Below, piece by piece: positions 54,692-62,704 of a stretch of 64,000 bases of DNA. The stretch covers positions 124,001-188,000 of the forward strand of contig CADCBZ010000012.1 of the NCBI GenBank assembly GCA_902799765.1, in the 5' to 3' direction. Under the pieces are notes generated by a model, which was not told the DNA's origin, ran no database searches, and saw only the letters and a list, made by a program, of their open reading frames with translations. Numbering within the stretch: the stretch's first letter is position 1; the number at the start of each line of letters is the position of its first letter. The stretch comes from an uncultured Prevotellaceae bacterium. GTDB lineage: Bacteria; Bacteroidota; Bacteroidia; Bacteroidales; Bacteroidaceae. A program made the position numbers and the translations under genes.

Positions 54692-55255
54692 ATGGCATCA
54701 AGACAAAAGAAAACAGTGATTAGCGGTGTAACACGTGAGGCCGCTGATGTAGCATTCGCAACCTTCGCAAAGGCCGATGCAAGTATTAACAAGATCAATG
54801 CTGACATTGAGCTACAGTGTGCAAAGATCCGTGAGAAGCATCAAGCAGAATTGACACGCTTAACGGCTGAGAGAGATTCTTCCTTTGAGATGCTTCAGGC
54901 TTTTGCCACTGAGAACCAGACAGAGCTGTTCTCGAAGAAAAAGAGCCTCGACATGGCGCACGGCACTATTGGCTTCCGCACAGGAACCCCGAAGCTGAAG
55001 ACCTTGAAAGGCTTCACTTGGGCCTCCGCTTTGGAATTGGTTAAGGCTTTCATGCCTTCCTCATATATCCGCAAGGTTGAGGAAATAGCAAAAGATAAGC
55101 TGTTGGCCGACCGCGACTTGGAAGATGTGAAGATAACCGAGAGTGGCCTGATGGAGCAGGAAGTTACTATGAAAGAGGCAATGGCCAAATGCGGTATTCA
55201 GGTTGTTCAGGAAGAAACCTTCTATGTAGAACCTAAGAAAGAAGATGCAGAATGA
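54692..55255 (+). CDS. gam: Host-nuclease inhibitor Gam
   Basis: The 187-residue Mu Gam-type protein binds double-strand DNA ends and protects phage DNA from host exonucleases. The long N-terminal coiled coil (INADIELQCAKIREKHQAEL) is followed by the family's conserved part: FSKKKSLDMAHGTIGFRTGTPKLK and later VEEIAKDKLLADRDL. Length fits the family. Start ATG 54692 follows an A-rich leader. It lies in the early operon between the GemA-like gene and small genes and overlaps the next start by 4 nt (ATGA). Confidence 0.92.
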   Translation: MASRQKKTVISGVTREAADVAFATFAKADASINKINADIELQCAKIREKHQAELTRLTAERDSSFEMLQAFATENQTELFSKKKSLDMAHGTIGFRTGTPKLKTLKGFTWASALELVKAFMPSSYIRKVEEIAKDKLLADRDLEDVKITESGLMEQEVTMKEAMAKCGIQVVQEETFYVEPKKEDAE

Positions 55256-55422
55256 AAAAGACTATTCGTAAAACCCCTAAAGTGACCCTGTGCCGTGAAT
55301 GTGGCGGCACAGGTCACATTGATGGCGACCATCCTGTTGTTTGTCCTCAGTGCGAGGGTAGCGGTCGCGTCACAGTGAGCGGCACAATGGAGCTGGATAT
55401 CAGAGCCTACAAGCCGAAGTAA
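55252..55422 (+). CDS. Second small DnaJ-type zinc-ribbon protein
   Basis: This 56-residue protein overlaps the gam stop (ATGA). It consists mostly of one zinc ribbon with CRECGGTGH and CPQCEGSGR, the CxxCxGxG form of DnaJ zinc fingers, plus a short basic N-terminus (KKTIRKTPK). It is too short for longer domain matches. The same kind of ribbon is encoded at 52124-52378 in this operon. Confidence 0.8.
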   Translation: MKKTIRKTPKVTLCRECGGTGHIDGDHPVVCPQCEGSGRVTVSGTMELDIRAYKPK

Positions 55423-55443
55423 CAAATTAAACGCCAGCAGCTG

Positions 55444-55686
55444 ATGAAGAAACATAAACGCAACGGACGTGGAATGTCCTACGAAGCACGCGTAGCTGAA
55501 GTGAACCGCATCTACGACGAACACCGGCGCTCAGGTCTCTCAAATGTAGAGATCTGGCGTCGCTACGTCTATCCGAAGCTCTTCATCAGCGAGCGCACCT
55601 TTTACAACATGCTCAACGCATCGGCTGTCATCGACATCGAAGCTGTTGAGCGTGAAAAGCAATTGTGGATACCCTTTCCAGACTGA
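55444..55686 (+). CDS. Small basic phage protein, possible helix-turn-helix
   Basis: The 80-residue protein has a basic N-terminus (MKKHKRNGRG) and a predicted helix-turn-helix: VNRIYDEHRRSGLSNVEIW followed by FISERTFYNML. The position, last in the early block and just before morphogenesis genes, matches that of Mor/C-type activators in Mu, but the sequence is too short and divergent to assign. It ends with DIEAVEREKQLWIPFPD. Four bases separate it from the morphogenesis gene. Confidence 0.7.
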   Translation: MKKHKRNGRGMSYEARVAEVNRIYDEHRRSGLSNVEIWRRYVYPKLFISERTFYNMLNASAVIDIEAVEREKQLWIPFPD

Positions 55687-55689
55687 CCT

Positions 55690-56265
55690 ATGGCACAAGC
55701 AAGTATTGACACCCTGATTAAGAACATACTGAGCGATCTGCGCGTGGAACTGACTGATGAGTTCGACCAGAACTTTGAGCGGCAGTCCTACTTTGGCCGT
55801 GCATGGCAGCGCAGGAAAACTCCTATTGGCGACGGTGCACTGCTACAGAAAAGCGGAGCCTTGCGCCGTAGCATTCACAGCCCACGAACCAGCGACACCG
55901 GCATTACGTTCTCTTCATCGTTACCCTACGCCTCCATCCATAACGAGGGTGGCGAGATTGAGGTAACGGCGAAGATGAAGCGTTTCTTTTGGGCCAAATA
56001 CTATGAGGCCTCAGGCAGCGTTAGCCGTAAGAAGGATGGTTCAGAGAGCCGTTCAAAGCGCAACGTGGCCCGTTCTGCTGCCGCTGAGTTCTACCGTCGT
56101 ATGGCCTTGATGAAGGTCGGCCAGATGATAAAGATGCCGGAGCGCAGGTTCATCGGTGGTGGCCCCGAAGTGGAAGCCATCGTGCGCAGCATCATTGATG
56201 AGAATCTGAATGAATATCTAACACAGTACGAAAATGCGAAAAGAGTTTTATCTGGCCGTCAGTGA
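55690..56265 (+). CDS. Phage virion morphogenesis protein (Mu gpG-like)
   Basis: This 191-residue protein is of the gpG/tail completion family. It shows the typical beginning FDQNFERQSYFGRAWQRRKTP, LLQKSGALRRSIHS, YASIHNEGGEI and the ending MPERRFIGGGPEVEAIVRSIID. It probably acts at the head-tail joint or in tail completion. It is on the plus strand with the early genes, separate from the other head genes, which are on the minus strand. Its end overlaps the next gene by 32 nt. Confidence 0.88.
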   Translation: MAQASIDTLIKNILSDLRVELTDEFDQNFERQSYFGRAWQRRKTPIGDGALLQKSGALRRSIHSPRTSDTGITFSSSLPYASIHNEGGEIEVTAKMKRFFWAKYYEASGSVSRKKDGSESRSKRNVARSAAAEFYRRMALMKVGQMIKMPERRFIGGGPEVEAIVRSIIDENLNEYLTQYENAKRVLSGRQ

Positions 56266-56836
56266 ACGGCTCATGCACAGCTACCGTTTGTCTGATGGTA
56301 GCATTCAACAAATCTACAAGGAAGAGGATGTGCCAGAGGGAGCAGAGCACATTATCCAGCATGCGGACTTGTGGAACAATAACGTGGAGTATATCGAGCA
56401 GGAAACCAACTGGCCGCGTCCGGCTGTGTTCGTTGAGTTCCGGCCTATCCTGTGGGAGCGTATGACCACTCGCGGAGCCAACGGGTACCAGGCACGTGCA
56501 GAAGTACGTCTGCACATCGTCACCGACTGGAAAGGTGGCGCATCGTCAGAGTATAGCAACGAAATGCGACTGCAGAGCATTGAATATCTGGATCTGAGTG
56601 AGCAGATACATACTGTCATGCTTGGGCTGCATGGCGACCATTTCGGTGAAGTGGAGATACAGGCTACTCTGACGAACCACAACCATGAGGAGCTGATAGA
56701 GAATGTCGAGGTTTACAATGTTACCTTCGTGCGTTCTATCGAGAAAAAGACGCAGAGGATTCGGGTTCCAATGGATGCTAAGTTAGTGTCGCCCGGAGGT
56801 CAGGAAACGGAGGTCGTAGGGCCTGAAATACCCTAA
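56234..56836 (+). CDS. Phage neck/tail-associated protein, unknown
   Basis: A 200-residue protein, start ATG 56234, overlaps the morphogenesis gene. It is beta-rich with VFVEFRPILWERMTTRGANGYQARAEVRLHIV, then a helix (LSEQIHTVMLGLHGDHFG) and VEVYNVTFVRSIEKKTQ. The layout resembles small neck or tail terminator proteins such as Mu gp37-like, but this is not certain. It is the last gene of the rightward block and is followed by a terminator. Confidence 0.72.
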   Translation: MRKEFYLAVSERLMHSYRLSDGSIQQIYKEEDVPEGAEHIIQHADLWNNNVEYIEQETNWPRPAVFVEFRPILWERMTTRGANGYQARAEVRLHIVTDWKGGASSEYSNEMRLQSIEYLDLSEQIHTVMLGLHGDHFGEVEIQATLTNHNHEELIENVEVYNVTFVRSIEKKTQRIRVPMDAKLVSPGGQETEVVGPEIP

Positions 56837-56862
56837 AACGGAACAAAATAGTAACATATATA

Positions 56863-56905
56863 CAAAAAAAATCCGCAAATCGTTTGGAGGTTGCGGATTT
56901 TTTTG
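56863..56905. terminator. Bidirectional-looking terminator after the rightward block
   Basis: A stem of about 14 bp (aatccgcaa at 56870-56878 with ttgcggatt at 56891-56899) is flanked by A on the left and T on the right, 26 bp behind the last rightward gene. The TTTG box of the following RNA promoter lies in its loop. Confidence 0.85.
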
Positions 56906-56913
56906 TATCTTTG
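56883..56913 (+). promoter_or_regulatory. Promoter of the candidate small RNA
   Basis: TTTG (56883-56886), a 19-nt spacer and TATCTTTG (56906-56913) give a perfect Bacteroidales promoter, although no protein start follows on this strand. Confidence 0.75.
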
Positions 56914-56918
56914 CACCG

Positions 56919-56999
56919 AAGATGCATTGTAGGAGGCATTCCACATGTCGGCATCGCAAGATGTGCAGGCTACGAAATGACCATTTGCATCTTTTTTTT
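56919..56999 (+). ncRNA. Candidate phage small RNA of about 80 nt
   Basis: The stretch begins 6 nt after a good promoter. Its ends pair as an 8-bp stem (aagatgca at 56919-56926 with tgcatctt at 56986-56993) followed by eight T, a Rho-independent 3' end. Inside are a second stem (ttgtag with ctacgaa, about 56927-56932 and 56970-56975) and a hairpin, gcatc-GCAA-gatgt (56951-56964), with a GNRA loop. No open reading frame fits. It lies between convergent structural blocks. It is not a family I recognise. Confidence 0.6.
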
Positions 57000-57001
57000 G
57001 T

Positions 57002-58261
57002 TTATATGAACTTCATCATATAAAGCAGCTCTCCGTCTGTTACCTTGCACTTGAACTCTATGGTTCTCCCTTGATAGGTTACTGTATATACATTGAAATT
57101 GAAGCTATGGTGTCTGCCCGCCTCAACCCTATCCAGTGTTGCATTTGGGATCCATGAGTTAAAATCAGTGGCGGTTCTAAGAAGGTGAACGATATCAGGA
57201 TCTCTTTTTGCCTTTGCTGCAGTTTCCGTAAAGAAAGCCTTACCAACACCAATAGTGTGCCCGTCCGCTGTTTGCACAAGCGAGCGTTTAGATGGTGTGC
57301 CGTTAATCGTTGTAGTGGCCAAATTGTTATCGGCCCACTGTATCGCCTTTTCTCTCGCCGTTCTAAACTCCTGTGGTGTAAGTCTCTGGCTGGTTCTGGA
57401 GGCTTGAGCCTGTCTGATCAATCTACATGCAGCGCAAAGCTCATTCTCCGGCACGAATGCCAGGTTAAGTTTGCCTTTGGCGATATCGCAGTCACGACAA
57501 CGCTTGATGGTGTACGGGTTGTAGTCAGGGAACGTCTTCTGCTCCATACCAGCATTAAACTGGAAGATGCCTTTGGTGTCCTTTCCTGTGGCCTGTGCTC
57601 CCCGTTGCATGGCCTCATCGCGTGGGGTGGTCGGATACTTGGTCTTGCGAACCTGTACGACTGTGCAGCGGCAGTTCCAGCCGTTGGGTGGGTAGTATGT
57701 TTGCCAGAACGGATCGCTTGGCGGCAACGTCACACCATTAAGTGCAGCGTGTTCCGGGCGTACCTTGCTATCACCAGCCGTGCGGTACTGGAGGTTGTAG
57801 CGGTCGCCGTCCTGTTCTATCTGCTCCCACTTGCCAGCCATTTCAGCCGATGACTGCACGAAGTTGTACTCAGCACGGAGATAGTTTTTGTTGTAGGTTT
57901 CGTCTATCTTTCGAACGTCGTTTAAGAACTGTTCAAACGGCTTTCGGTTGCCGCTCTCATCAACCAGGGATGGGAAGGCCTCATTGAGTTCGTGGAACGT
58001 CTTAATTCCGCTGAAGATATAATCAGACTGTTGGAGCCGCTGACGCATACGGTCGGACATGGCTGTCTGGGAGAAAGCCGCATCGAGCACCTGGGCATGC
58101 GTATCGATGAAATCCTGCACGGGTTTCTCCCTCAGGATATCAACACTGAACTGCGCTCCAGCTTTCGAGTGAAGCGACTGCATCATGGGTTCGAAGAGGG
58201 CTGAAAGCTGCTGGCGTAGCGCGTCCGTTTCCGGGCTTGCCAACTCCAGAGTTCCGGGCAT
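57002..58261 (-). CDS. Minor head morphogenesis protein (Mu gpF-like) with C-terminal extension
   Basis: This 419-residue head protein is of the Mu gpF/SPP1 gp7 type. The diagnostic block is at about 165-210: RTAGDSKVRPEHAAL, then DPFWQTYYPPNGWNCRCTV. The first ~160 residues are helical. A Cys-rich patch (CRDCDIAKG, ELCAACRLI) follows at about 255-285. The last ~110 residues (GVGKAFFTETA to ECKVTDGELLYMMKF-like end) look like a separate small domain, similar in style to the nuclease-like PBECR domains fused to phage head proteins. The start used is ATG 58261; an open frame runs further upstream, so a non-ATG start closer to the portal stop is possible. Confidence 0.85.
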   Translation of the reverse strand: MPGTLELASPETDALRQQLSALFEPMMQSLHSKAGAQFSVDILREKPVQDFIDTHAQVLDAAFSQTAMSDRMRQRLQQSDYIFSGIKTFHELNEAFPSLVDESGNRKPFEQFLNDVRKIDETYNKNYLRAEYNFVQSSAEMAGKWEQIEQDGDRYNLQYRTAGDSKVRPEHAALNGVTLPPSDPFWQTYYPPNGWNCRCTVVQVRKTKYPTTPRDEAMQRGAQATGKDTKGIFQFNAGMEQKTFPDYNPYTIKRCRDCDIAKGKLNLAFVPENELCAACRLIRQAQASRTSQRLTPQEFRTAREKAIQWADNNLATTTINGTPSKRSLVQTADGHTIGVGKAFFTETAAKAKRDPDIVHLLRTATDFNSWIPNATLDRVEAGRHHSFNFNVYTVTYQGRTIEFKCKVTDGELLYMMKFI

Positions 58262-58314
58262 GTCAGCCAGCAGCTCTGTATATCGGCTGTGCAGCCCCTC
58301 GTAGTCAGAGGGGC

Positions 58315-59661
58315 TTAGTCGAAAAAACGGCTCTCATTTGGCTTGTGTTGGCCTTTCTTGTCATCGTCGGGCGTTTCCCCGCCGTTACCTCCGTTATCGT
58401 CATGTTGGGGCTGTGTGGGGCCAATCAGGGGCTGCTGCTGTCTGCGTTCCCCAACAGGGATGCCGTATTTGTTCTCGAAGTACTTGCCCTCAACCTCATA
58501 GTTGTTGACAACCAGTTCCTCGACGGCCTTCTGCTGCTCAGGCGTGTAGTCCACAGAGTCATCCCATTTGAACTGCAGGCCTTGAAGTGGGAACCCGTGC
58601 CGTATCATTCGTGGTATGAGCTGCTCGTTGATGATATCGCACAGCATATCACGGTCGGCATCGATAAGGTTCTCGAATACCTCCAGATGCGTTTCTGACT
58701 GACTGAGTGAGCTACCGTCCTCGATGGTCATTGTCTGACCGATGACCAGCTTCGAAAGTTCAGAGTTGGCGCGATCCACTCGTTTGTCGTACACGTTAAA
58801 GGCATCGCCCTTTGAACTCTCCACCACCTCGATATCGGTTCCCTCCTGAAACAGTCCCCAACCCTCGGTTCCCATTTCGGCCATCATCTTTTCCATCTTG
58901 GCCAGCTCCTTATCGTCACGGGTCGTGGTGTGGGCTATGCGCATAGGCATGCCGAAGATTTCAGCGAAGGTGTCCCAAAAGGCCAACGCGTTCTTTTTGG
59001 GTATGGTCTGAGTGGCTGCCTTCAGGAATAATCCCAAGGCCTCAGGCTGTCCCACCTCCACGAGCCAGTCGCAGAATGGTGGCTGGTGGTAGTCGATGCC
59101 GGTATGCCAGTCCATACCCAATTCGGGGATGACGCGGTGATATTCAGGAATGACGTGCTTACGCTCTATGAGCCTCACGCCGTTATAGGTAAGCCTTCCG
59201 TTGATATCGGTTGTCAGGTCGCCCAACTCTATGAGCGAGTGGCCCCAATAGTTAGCATCGAGCGCATAGTGCAAGAGCTGCTTGAACCAGGGCTTTGCAA
59301 AGAACTTGGCGGCTTCCTCATTCTCTTTCTCCTTATCATCTACAAGCTTGAATGCCTTAGCCAATACAAAACCCTCGCGCTGCTGGATACAGCCCGAAAG
59401 ATGCAGGTCGATATCCACGTCACGGTAGATATCATAAAGACGCTGGCGGTTGGGGTTATCAACGTTGATGGCCATCTGCCATGCGTGCCTCCAGTCACCG
59501 ATATCCTTACGAGTCAGCGCGTCGGTCTGACGCTGTAACTCCACGACCATCTTTTTCAGTCGCTTGCGGTCGCCCTCCTTTGCCAGATTGAACGTACCGT
59601 ATTGTGAATTCAGTACACGCCCTGATAGCGGGTTCTGCTTGTTATTTCCTTTCTTTTTCAT
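58315..59661 (-). CDS. Portal protein (DUF935, Mu gp29-like)
   Basis: The 448-residue portal protein forms the DNA entry ring of the head. Typical segments are the LHLSGCIQQREGFVLAK block, YWGHSLIELGD, a DWHTG-type loop, PKKNALAFWDTFAEIFGMP, TDIEVVESSKGDA and VIGQTMTIEDGSSLSQ. These match DUF935/gp29-like portals of Mu-type phages. The C-terminal ~60 residues are low complexity (Gln/Asp/Gly rich). It sits between the gp36-like and gpF-like genes in the leftward packaging block. Confidence 0.93.
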   Translation of the reverse strand: MKKKGNNKQNPLSGRVLNSQYGTFNLAKEGDRKRLKKMVVELQRQTDALTRKDIGDWRHAWQMAINVDNPNRQRLYDIYRDVDIDLHLSGCIQQREGFVLAKAFKLVDDKEKENEEAAKFFAKPWFKQLLHYALDANYWGHSLIELGDLTTDINGRLTYNGVRLIERKHVIPEYHRVIPELGMDWHTGIDYHQPPFCDWLVEVGQPEALGLFLKAATQTIPKKNALAFWDTFAEIFGMPMRIAHTTTRDDKELAKMEKMMAEMGTEGWGLFQEGTDIEVVESSKGDAFNVYDKRVDRANSELSKLVIGQTMTIEDGSSLSQSETHLEVFENLIDADRDMLCDIINEQLIPRMIRHGFPLQGLQFKWDDSVDYTPEQQKAVEELVVNNYEVEGKYFENKYGIPVGERRQQQPLIGPTQPQHDDNGGNGGETPDDDKKGQHKPNESRFFD

Positions 59662-59664
59662 ACC

Positions 59665-60084
59665 TTACCAATTATGCTTTAGTTTCGGCTGTGAGCTATA
59701 CTTGAAAAGGAAGCCTGTAGGCTCTCCGTCTTCATCAGTGGCCAAAGGTAAGTCAGGCAAGATCTTCTCGGCCTGTACGCCCTTCAGCCAATCGAGGGCG
59801 CGTTCGTAACGCTTCTCGCGGATCTGCATACCCATATTCTGGGGCAGCGACGCGGCCATGTGGTACAGTGCAATATCACAGGTGTACATGACCACAAGCT
59901 GGTTGCGGTTATCACTATCGGCACTGAATATGGCCTGGCAGTCATACTTGGGGCGTAGGTAGCCCGCTATTTCCTCGATGGCCTCCTTCTCGGCTTTGGC
60001 CCGGTTCTCGGCACTCACCTGAGTAACGATGCGTAGCGCACCCTCACCGATAACCACCTTGTAATCTTCGTCTGTGATGAACAT
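59665..60084 (-). CDS. DUF1320 protein (Mu gp36-like)
   Basis: The 139-residue head-tail connector-type protein has the DUF1320 layout: an N-terminal FITDEDYKVVIG, a central helix AKAEKEAIEEIAGYLRPKYD, then LVVMYTCDIALYHMAASLPQNM and KRYERALDWLKGVQAEKI. It starts 3 nt downstream of the following small gene's stop and ends 4 nt before the portal start. The position inside the packaging block differs from Mu, where gp36 lies after the capsid gene. Confidence 0.9.
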   Translation of the reverse strand: MFITDEDYKVVIGEGALRIVTQVSAENRAKAEKEAIEEIAGYLRPKYDCQAIFSADSDNRNQLVVMYTCDIALYHMAASLPQNMGMQIREKRYERALDWLKGVQAEKILPDLPLATDEDGEPTGFLFKYSSQPKLKHNW

Positions 60085-60086
60085 AT

Positions 60087-60275
60087 TTATAATTGTTTTT
60101 TTAATTCCTCATAACTGTATCTTTCGATATAGTGCTTATCCCCATTTTTCATAGAGACTACATAACTCGTGCTATATCCGTCGTAATCTTCTTTGAGTGA
60201 GCTAATATCGTCGATATTAACCTCAATAGTTCCACCATATCGCCCGCTGCCTATCAGATGTGCAAACTTTGCCAT
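60087..60275 (-). CDS. Small phage protein, unknown
   Basis: This 62-residue protein (MAKFAHLIGSGRYGGTIEVN ...) is beta-rich, with SSLKEDYDGYSTSYVVSMKNGD and the Tyr/Lys-rich end YIERYSYEELKKQL. No family was recognised. It is embedded in the leftward packaging block with 2-3 nt between neighbours, so it is translated with them. A structural or assembly role is likely from position alone. Confidence 0.75.
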   Translation of the reverse strand: MAKFAHLIGSGRYGGTIEVNIDDISSLKEDYDGYSTSYVVSMKNGDKHYIERYSYEELKKQL

Positions 60276-60282
60276 AGTTTCG

Positions 60283-60513
60283 TTATTTAGTTACGAACAA
60301 AGCGCGTTTCTCGATATCCTGAACCTTCACGCCTTTCTTGAACTGATGTGTGGCCACCATTTTCTTGATGTCCTGTTTAGCCACCACCACCAGTTTTCCA
60401 TTAACTACTACTACGAGCTGTTTACGGCCCGTCAGCTTCTGAAGCTTAACGGCCTTTTTGACGGCGCGTTTGTAACGCCATGCGTTGTACAAGTCTTTAA
60501 TCAGTTGTATCAT
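60283..60513 (-). CDS. Small basic phage protein, unknown
   Basis: A 76-residue very basic protein starts at ATG 60513. Longer in-frame starts would run inside the end of the terminase gene, so the short form is used. It has NAWRYKRAVKKAVKLQKLTGRKQ, then VVVVNGKLVVVAKQDIKK, a pattern of alternating basic and hydrophobic residues that may bind DNA. Neither domain nor family was recognised. It follows the large terminase stop by 1 nt on the minus strand. Confidence 0.72.
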   Translation of the reverse strand: MIQLIKDLYNAWRYKRAVKKAVKLQKLTGRKQLVVVVNGKLVVVAKQDIKKMVATHQFKKGVKVQDIEKRALFVTK

Positions 60514-60514
60514 A

Positions 60515-62074
60515 TTACCATGTATTTTTGGGGCTCGGACGTTTGCCGAACCTCGGTGTAAACTTTTGTATGCGCGTGTTCTTTTGTAATATATAGATGG
60601 CTCCTTCGTCGGCATCCGGCGCGTCATCGTTGCCGCTCATTCCCTTTTGGAAAGCCAAAGTCTGCTCAAGTCCGGCCTGCATGTCCGGGTCATCTTTCTG
60701 CGACTCATCGTAGAACACAAAGCCACGTTCCCATAACGGACTGATTGCCTCTATACGCTGGAACTTATCGGGCTTCTTTCGTTTGTCGCCTGTGATGGGC
60801 AGTTGGTAGCCTCTAAGCTCTCCCTCAGTGGTGAAGTCATCGAGTATCATATCCTGCATGAAGGAAGCCTCCATTGCAAAGCGGATGGCAATGCCCTCTT
60901 CCTGGCTCCACTCATAGATATCATAGCACCACCTTACCATTTCAGCAAGGGAGGTCTTACGGACGAAGGCCCTCAGTTGCCAGAGGTTCGTCTTTTGCTT
61001 ACCCCATAGCTTAGCTGACTTGGTATCGTTCTTTTGGGTTCCCTTCCAAGATGGGTCGATGTAAAGGACGAATTCAGAGAACTCCTTCCACTTGGGACGC
61101 TTGGCCCAACGTATCCACTCATGCTTGAACACGTTACCCTCCACAATCGGGTTGTGCATCATCTCCTTGTTCCAAGCGCGGTAGCCGACAAACTCTTCAT
61201 AAGCCCGTGCCTCTTCCTTAGTCCATTTATCCTTCCATACAGGCTCGCCCTCGTTGTCAACTGCATAGACAGTCGAAACGTGTACGCCCTTTGTGGCACA
61301 GATGTTGGCCAGTACTGAGGTCTTACTAATGAGGTTGCCCACCATGATAAAGCGGCCACGTCCTACATCAAGCGCACCGAAAAGGGCCTCTTTTACCCAA
61401 TCCGTCAACTCGCCCACACGTCGCTTGTTTCGGCATAGCTCATCATCGTCGAGGTCATCTATAACGATGTAGTCGGGACGTGCCTCGCGCTTTCTGAGAC
61501 CACGTGGCGACTGCCCGCGACCGCATGCCAAGAATGAAACGCCGTTACGTGTGGTGAACTCTCCCTCCGTCCAATCGCCCAAGGTCATCTGCTCCCCAAA
61601 GTCGGCAATAATGCGTTTGTTGTACTGGAGCTCAGCTTGAATGTCGCCCAACAGTCGGTTGGCACTATCCTCAGACTTACCAACAATCACCATGAAGTTG
61701 ATCAGCCGTTTGGGCTGGAATATCAACCAAAGCGGCATGAAGATGTCGAAATGCGTGGACTTGGCGTGACCGCGTGGCCATTTGAACACGGCCTTGAGAT
61801 TGGGCGTGTTCTTAACCTTCTGCGCTGCCTGGTTATGGAACGGGGCATTGTGGATAATGCGGACGGGCTCACCCGTCACCTTATCGCGCAGTGTGAGGAA
61901 ATGGGGGAAATAGTACTCACAGAAAGCGGCATAGTCTTTCTGGAGCCTGCGAATACGCTGCTCCTTCTGCGTCTGGCTTTCACGTGTGAGCTGTGAAGTC
62001 TCTGTAAGCGACTGTATTTGCTTACAGTGTTCCTGCCATTGCTCAAGTGCCTGTTTCCTTTCCGCTGCTGTCAT
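60515..62074 (-). CDS. Large terminase (Mu gp28-like)
   Basis: The 519-residue packaging ATPase/nuclease has Walker A KWPRGHAKST (98-107), a Walker B segment YIVIDDLDDDE (202-212), and FIMVGNLISKTSV as the coupling motif. The nuclease half includes FVLYIDPSWKG (first acid near 340) and RFAMEASFMQDMI. It should cut phage DNA and drive it into the head through the portal. The start follows the small-terminase-like gene by 12 nt. Headful packaging of transposed copies with flanking host DNA, as in Mu, would be expected. Confidence 0.94.
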   Translation of the reverse strand: MTAAERKQALEQWQEHCKQIQSLTETSQLTRESQTQKEQRIRRLQKDYAAFCEYYFPHFLTLRDKVTGEPVRIIHNAPFHNQAAQKVKNTPNLKAVFKWPRGHAKSTHFDIFMPLWLIFQPKRLINFMVIVGKSEDSANRLLGDIQAELQYNKRIIADFGEQMTLGDWTEGEFTTRNGVSFLACGRGQSPRGLRKREARPDYIVIDDLDDDELCRNKRRVGELTDWVKEALFGALDVGRGRFIMVGNLISKTSVLANICATKGVHVSTVYAVDNEGEPVWKDKWTKEEARAYEEFVGYRAWNKEMMHNPIVEGNVFKHEWIRWAKRPKWKEFSEFVLYIDPSWKGTQKNDTKSAKLWGKQKTNLWQLRAFVRKTSLAEMVRWCYDIYEWSQEEGIAIRFAMEASFMQDMILDDFTTEGELRGYQLPITGDKRKKPDKFQRIEAISPLWERGFVFYDESQKDDPDMQAGLEQTLAFQKGMSGNDDAPDADEGAIYILQKNTRIQKFTPRFGKRPSPKNTW

Positions 62075-62086
62075 GGGGCAGTGAGT

Positions 62087-62560
62087 TTAGAGTTCGGCAC
62101 TTGGGGCCATCTTTTCCATGAGGAACTGGTTCTGGTACTTGTTGATGGCCTTGATGAGTTCGGGGGTGATTTCCGGGTCAAACTCAGCATTGTACTGGAG
62201 CCATTTGTTGAACGCCATGAATACCTCGATGGCATCTACCACGTTGGCCTTCTTATCAAGTTTCTCGACTACGGCACTCAGCTTAGACAGCTTATCGGCC
62301 AGTGAGCCAATCAGTGTCGGGTCGTTGGACTTGTTGACGTTCTCAATGAGTTGGTCAATAGTGAGCAGCAGTTTGTTCACCAGTTCCGGGCGTGTGATGT
62401 TCTTGGCGGCGCGTGCCTCCTTCCATCCTTCCTTCGTACACCAGTTCGATATGGTAACGCGTGATACGCCCAACCGTTCTGCAATTTCCTGTTGCTCCAT
62501 GCCGGACATATACAGTGAACGTCCGAGCTGTTTCTTGTTTTCAAGTTCTGCTTTTGTCAT
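62087..62560 (-). CDS. Small terminase-like protein (Mu gp27-like)
   Basis: A 157-residue protein with an N-terminal helix-turn-helix (QEIAERLGVSRVTISNWC) is followed by a long helical region (LLLTIDQLIENVNKSNDPTL ... DKLSKLSAVVEKLDKKANVVD). This is the gp27/DUF1804-type small terminase arrangement. ATG 62560 is chosen (MTKAELENKK); an upstream in-frame start at 62596 would put translation inside the ATTTTGCA palindrome region. It is the first gene of the leftward block. Confidence 0.85.
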   Translation of the reverse strand: MTKAELENKKQLGRSLYMSGMEQQEIAERLGVSRVTISNWCTKEGWKEARAAKNITRPELVNKLLLTIDQLIENVNKSNDPTLIGSLADKLSKLSAVVEKLDKKANVVDAIEVFMAFNKWLQYNAEFDPEITPELIKAINKYQNQFLMEKMAPSAEL

Positions 62561-62582
62561 TGCGATATTACTTTTTATTGCG

Positions 62583-62704
62583 ATTTTGCAGTGCAAAATT
62601 GCATAAAAAGGGCCACACTAACAAAAAACGGTGTACTCGTTGCAGCCTTTACTGCAAGCGTTGCAGCGTTTTTTGGAGGGTCGCAGGAAAGTGCGTAATA
62701 TTGC
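62583..62704. promoter_or_regulatory. Divergent late control region
   Basis: The space between the leftward and rightward structural genes holds a perfect palindrome, ATTTTGCA-G-TGCAAAAT (62583-62599), and several more TTGCA or TGCAA words (62640-62665, 62702-62706). A rightward promoter with TTTG (62672-62675), 20 nt and TAATATTGC (62696-62704) precedes the protease gene. A late activator could bind the TGCA words. Confidence 0.6.

Noticed and set aside
57185..57853. Plus-strand open frames opposite the gpF-like gene
   Set aside because: The minus strand carries a clear family motif (PPNGWNCRC); the plus-strand frames are antisense shadows with no motif or ribosome-binding site.
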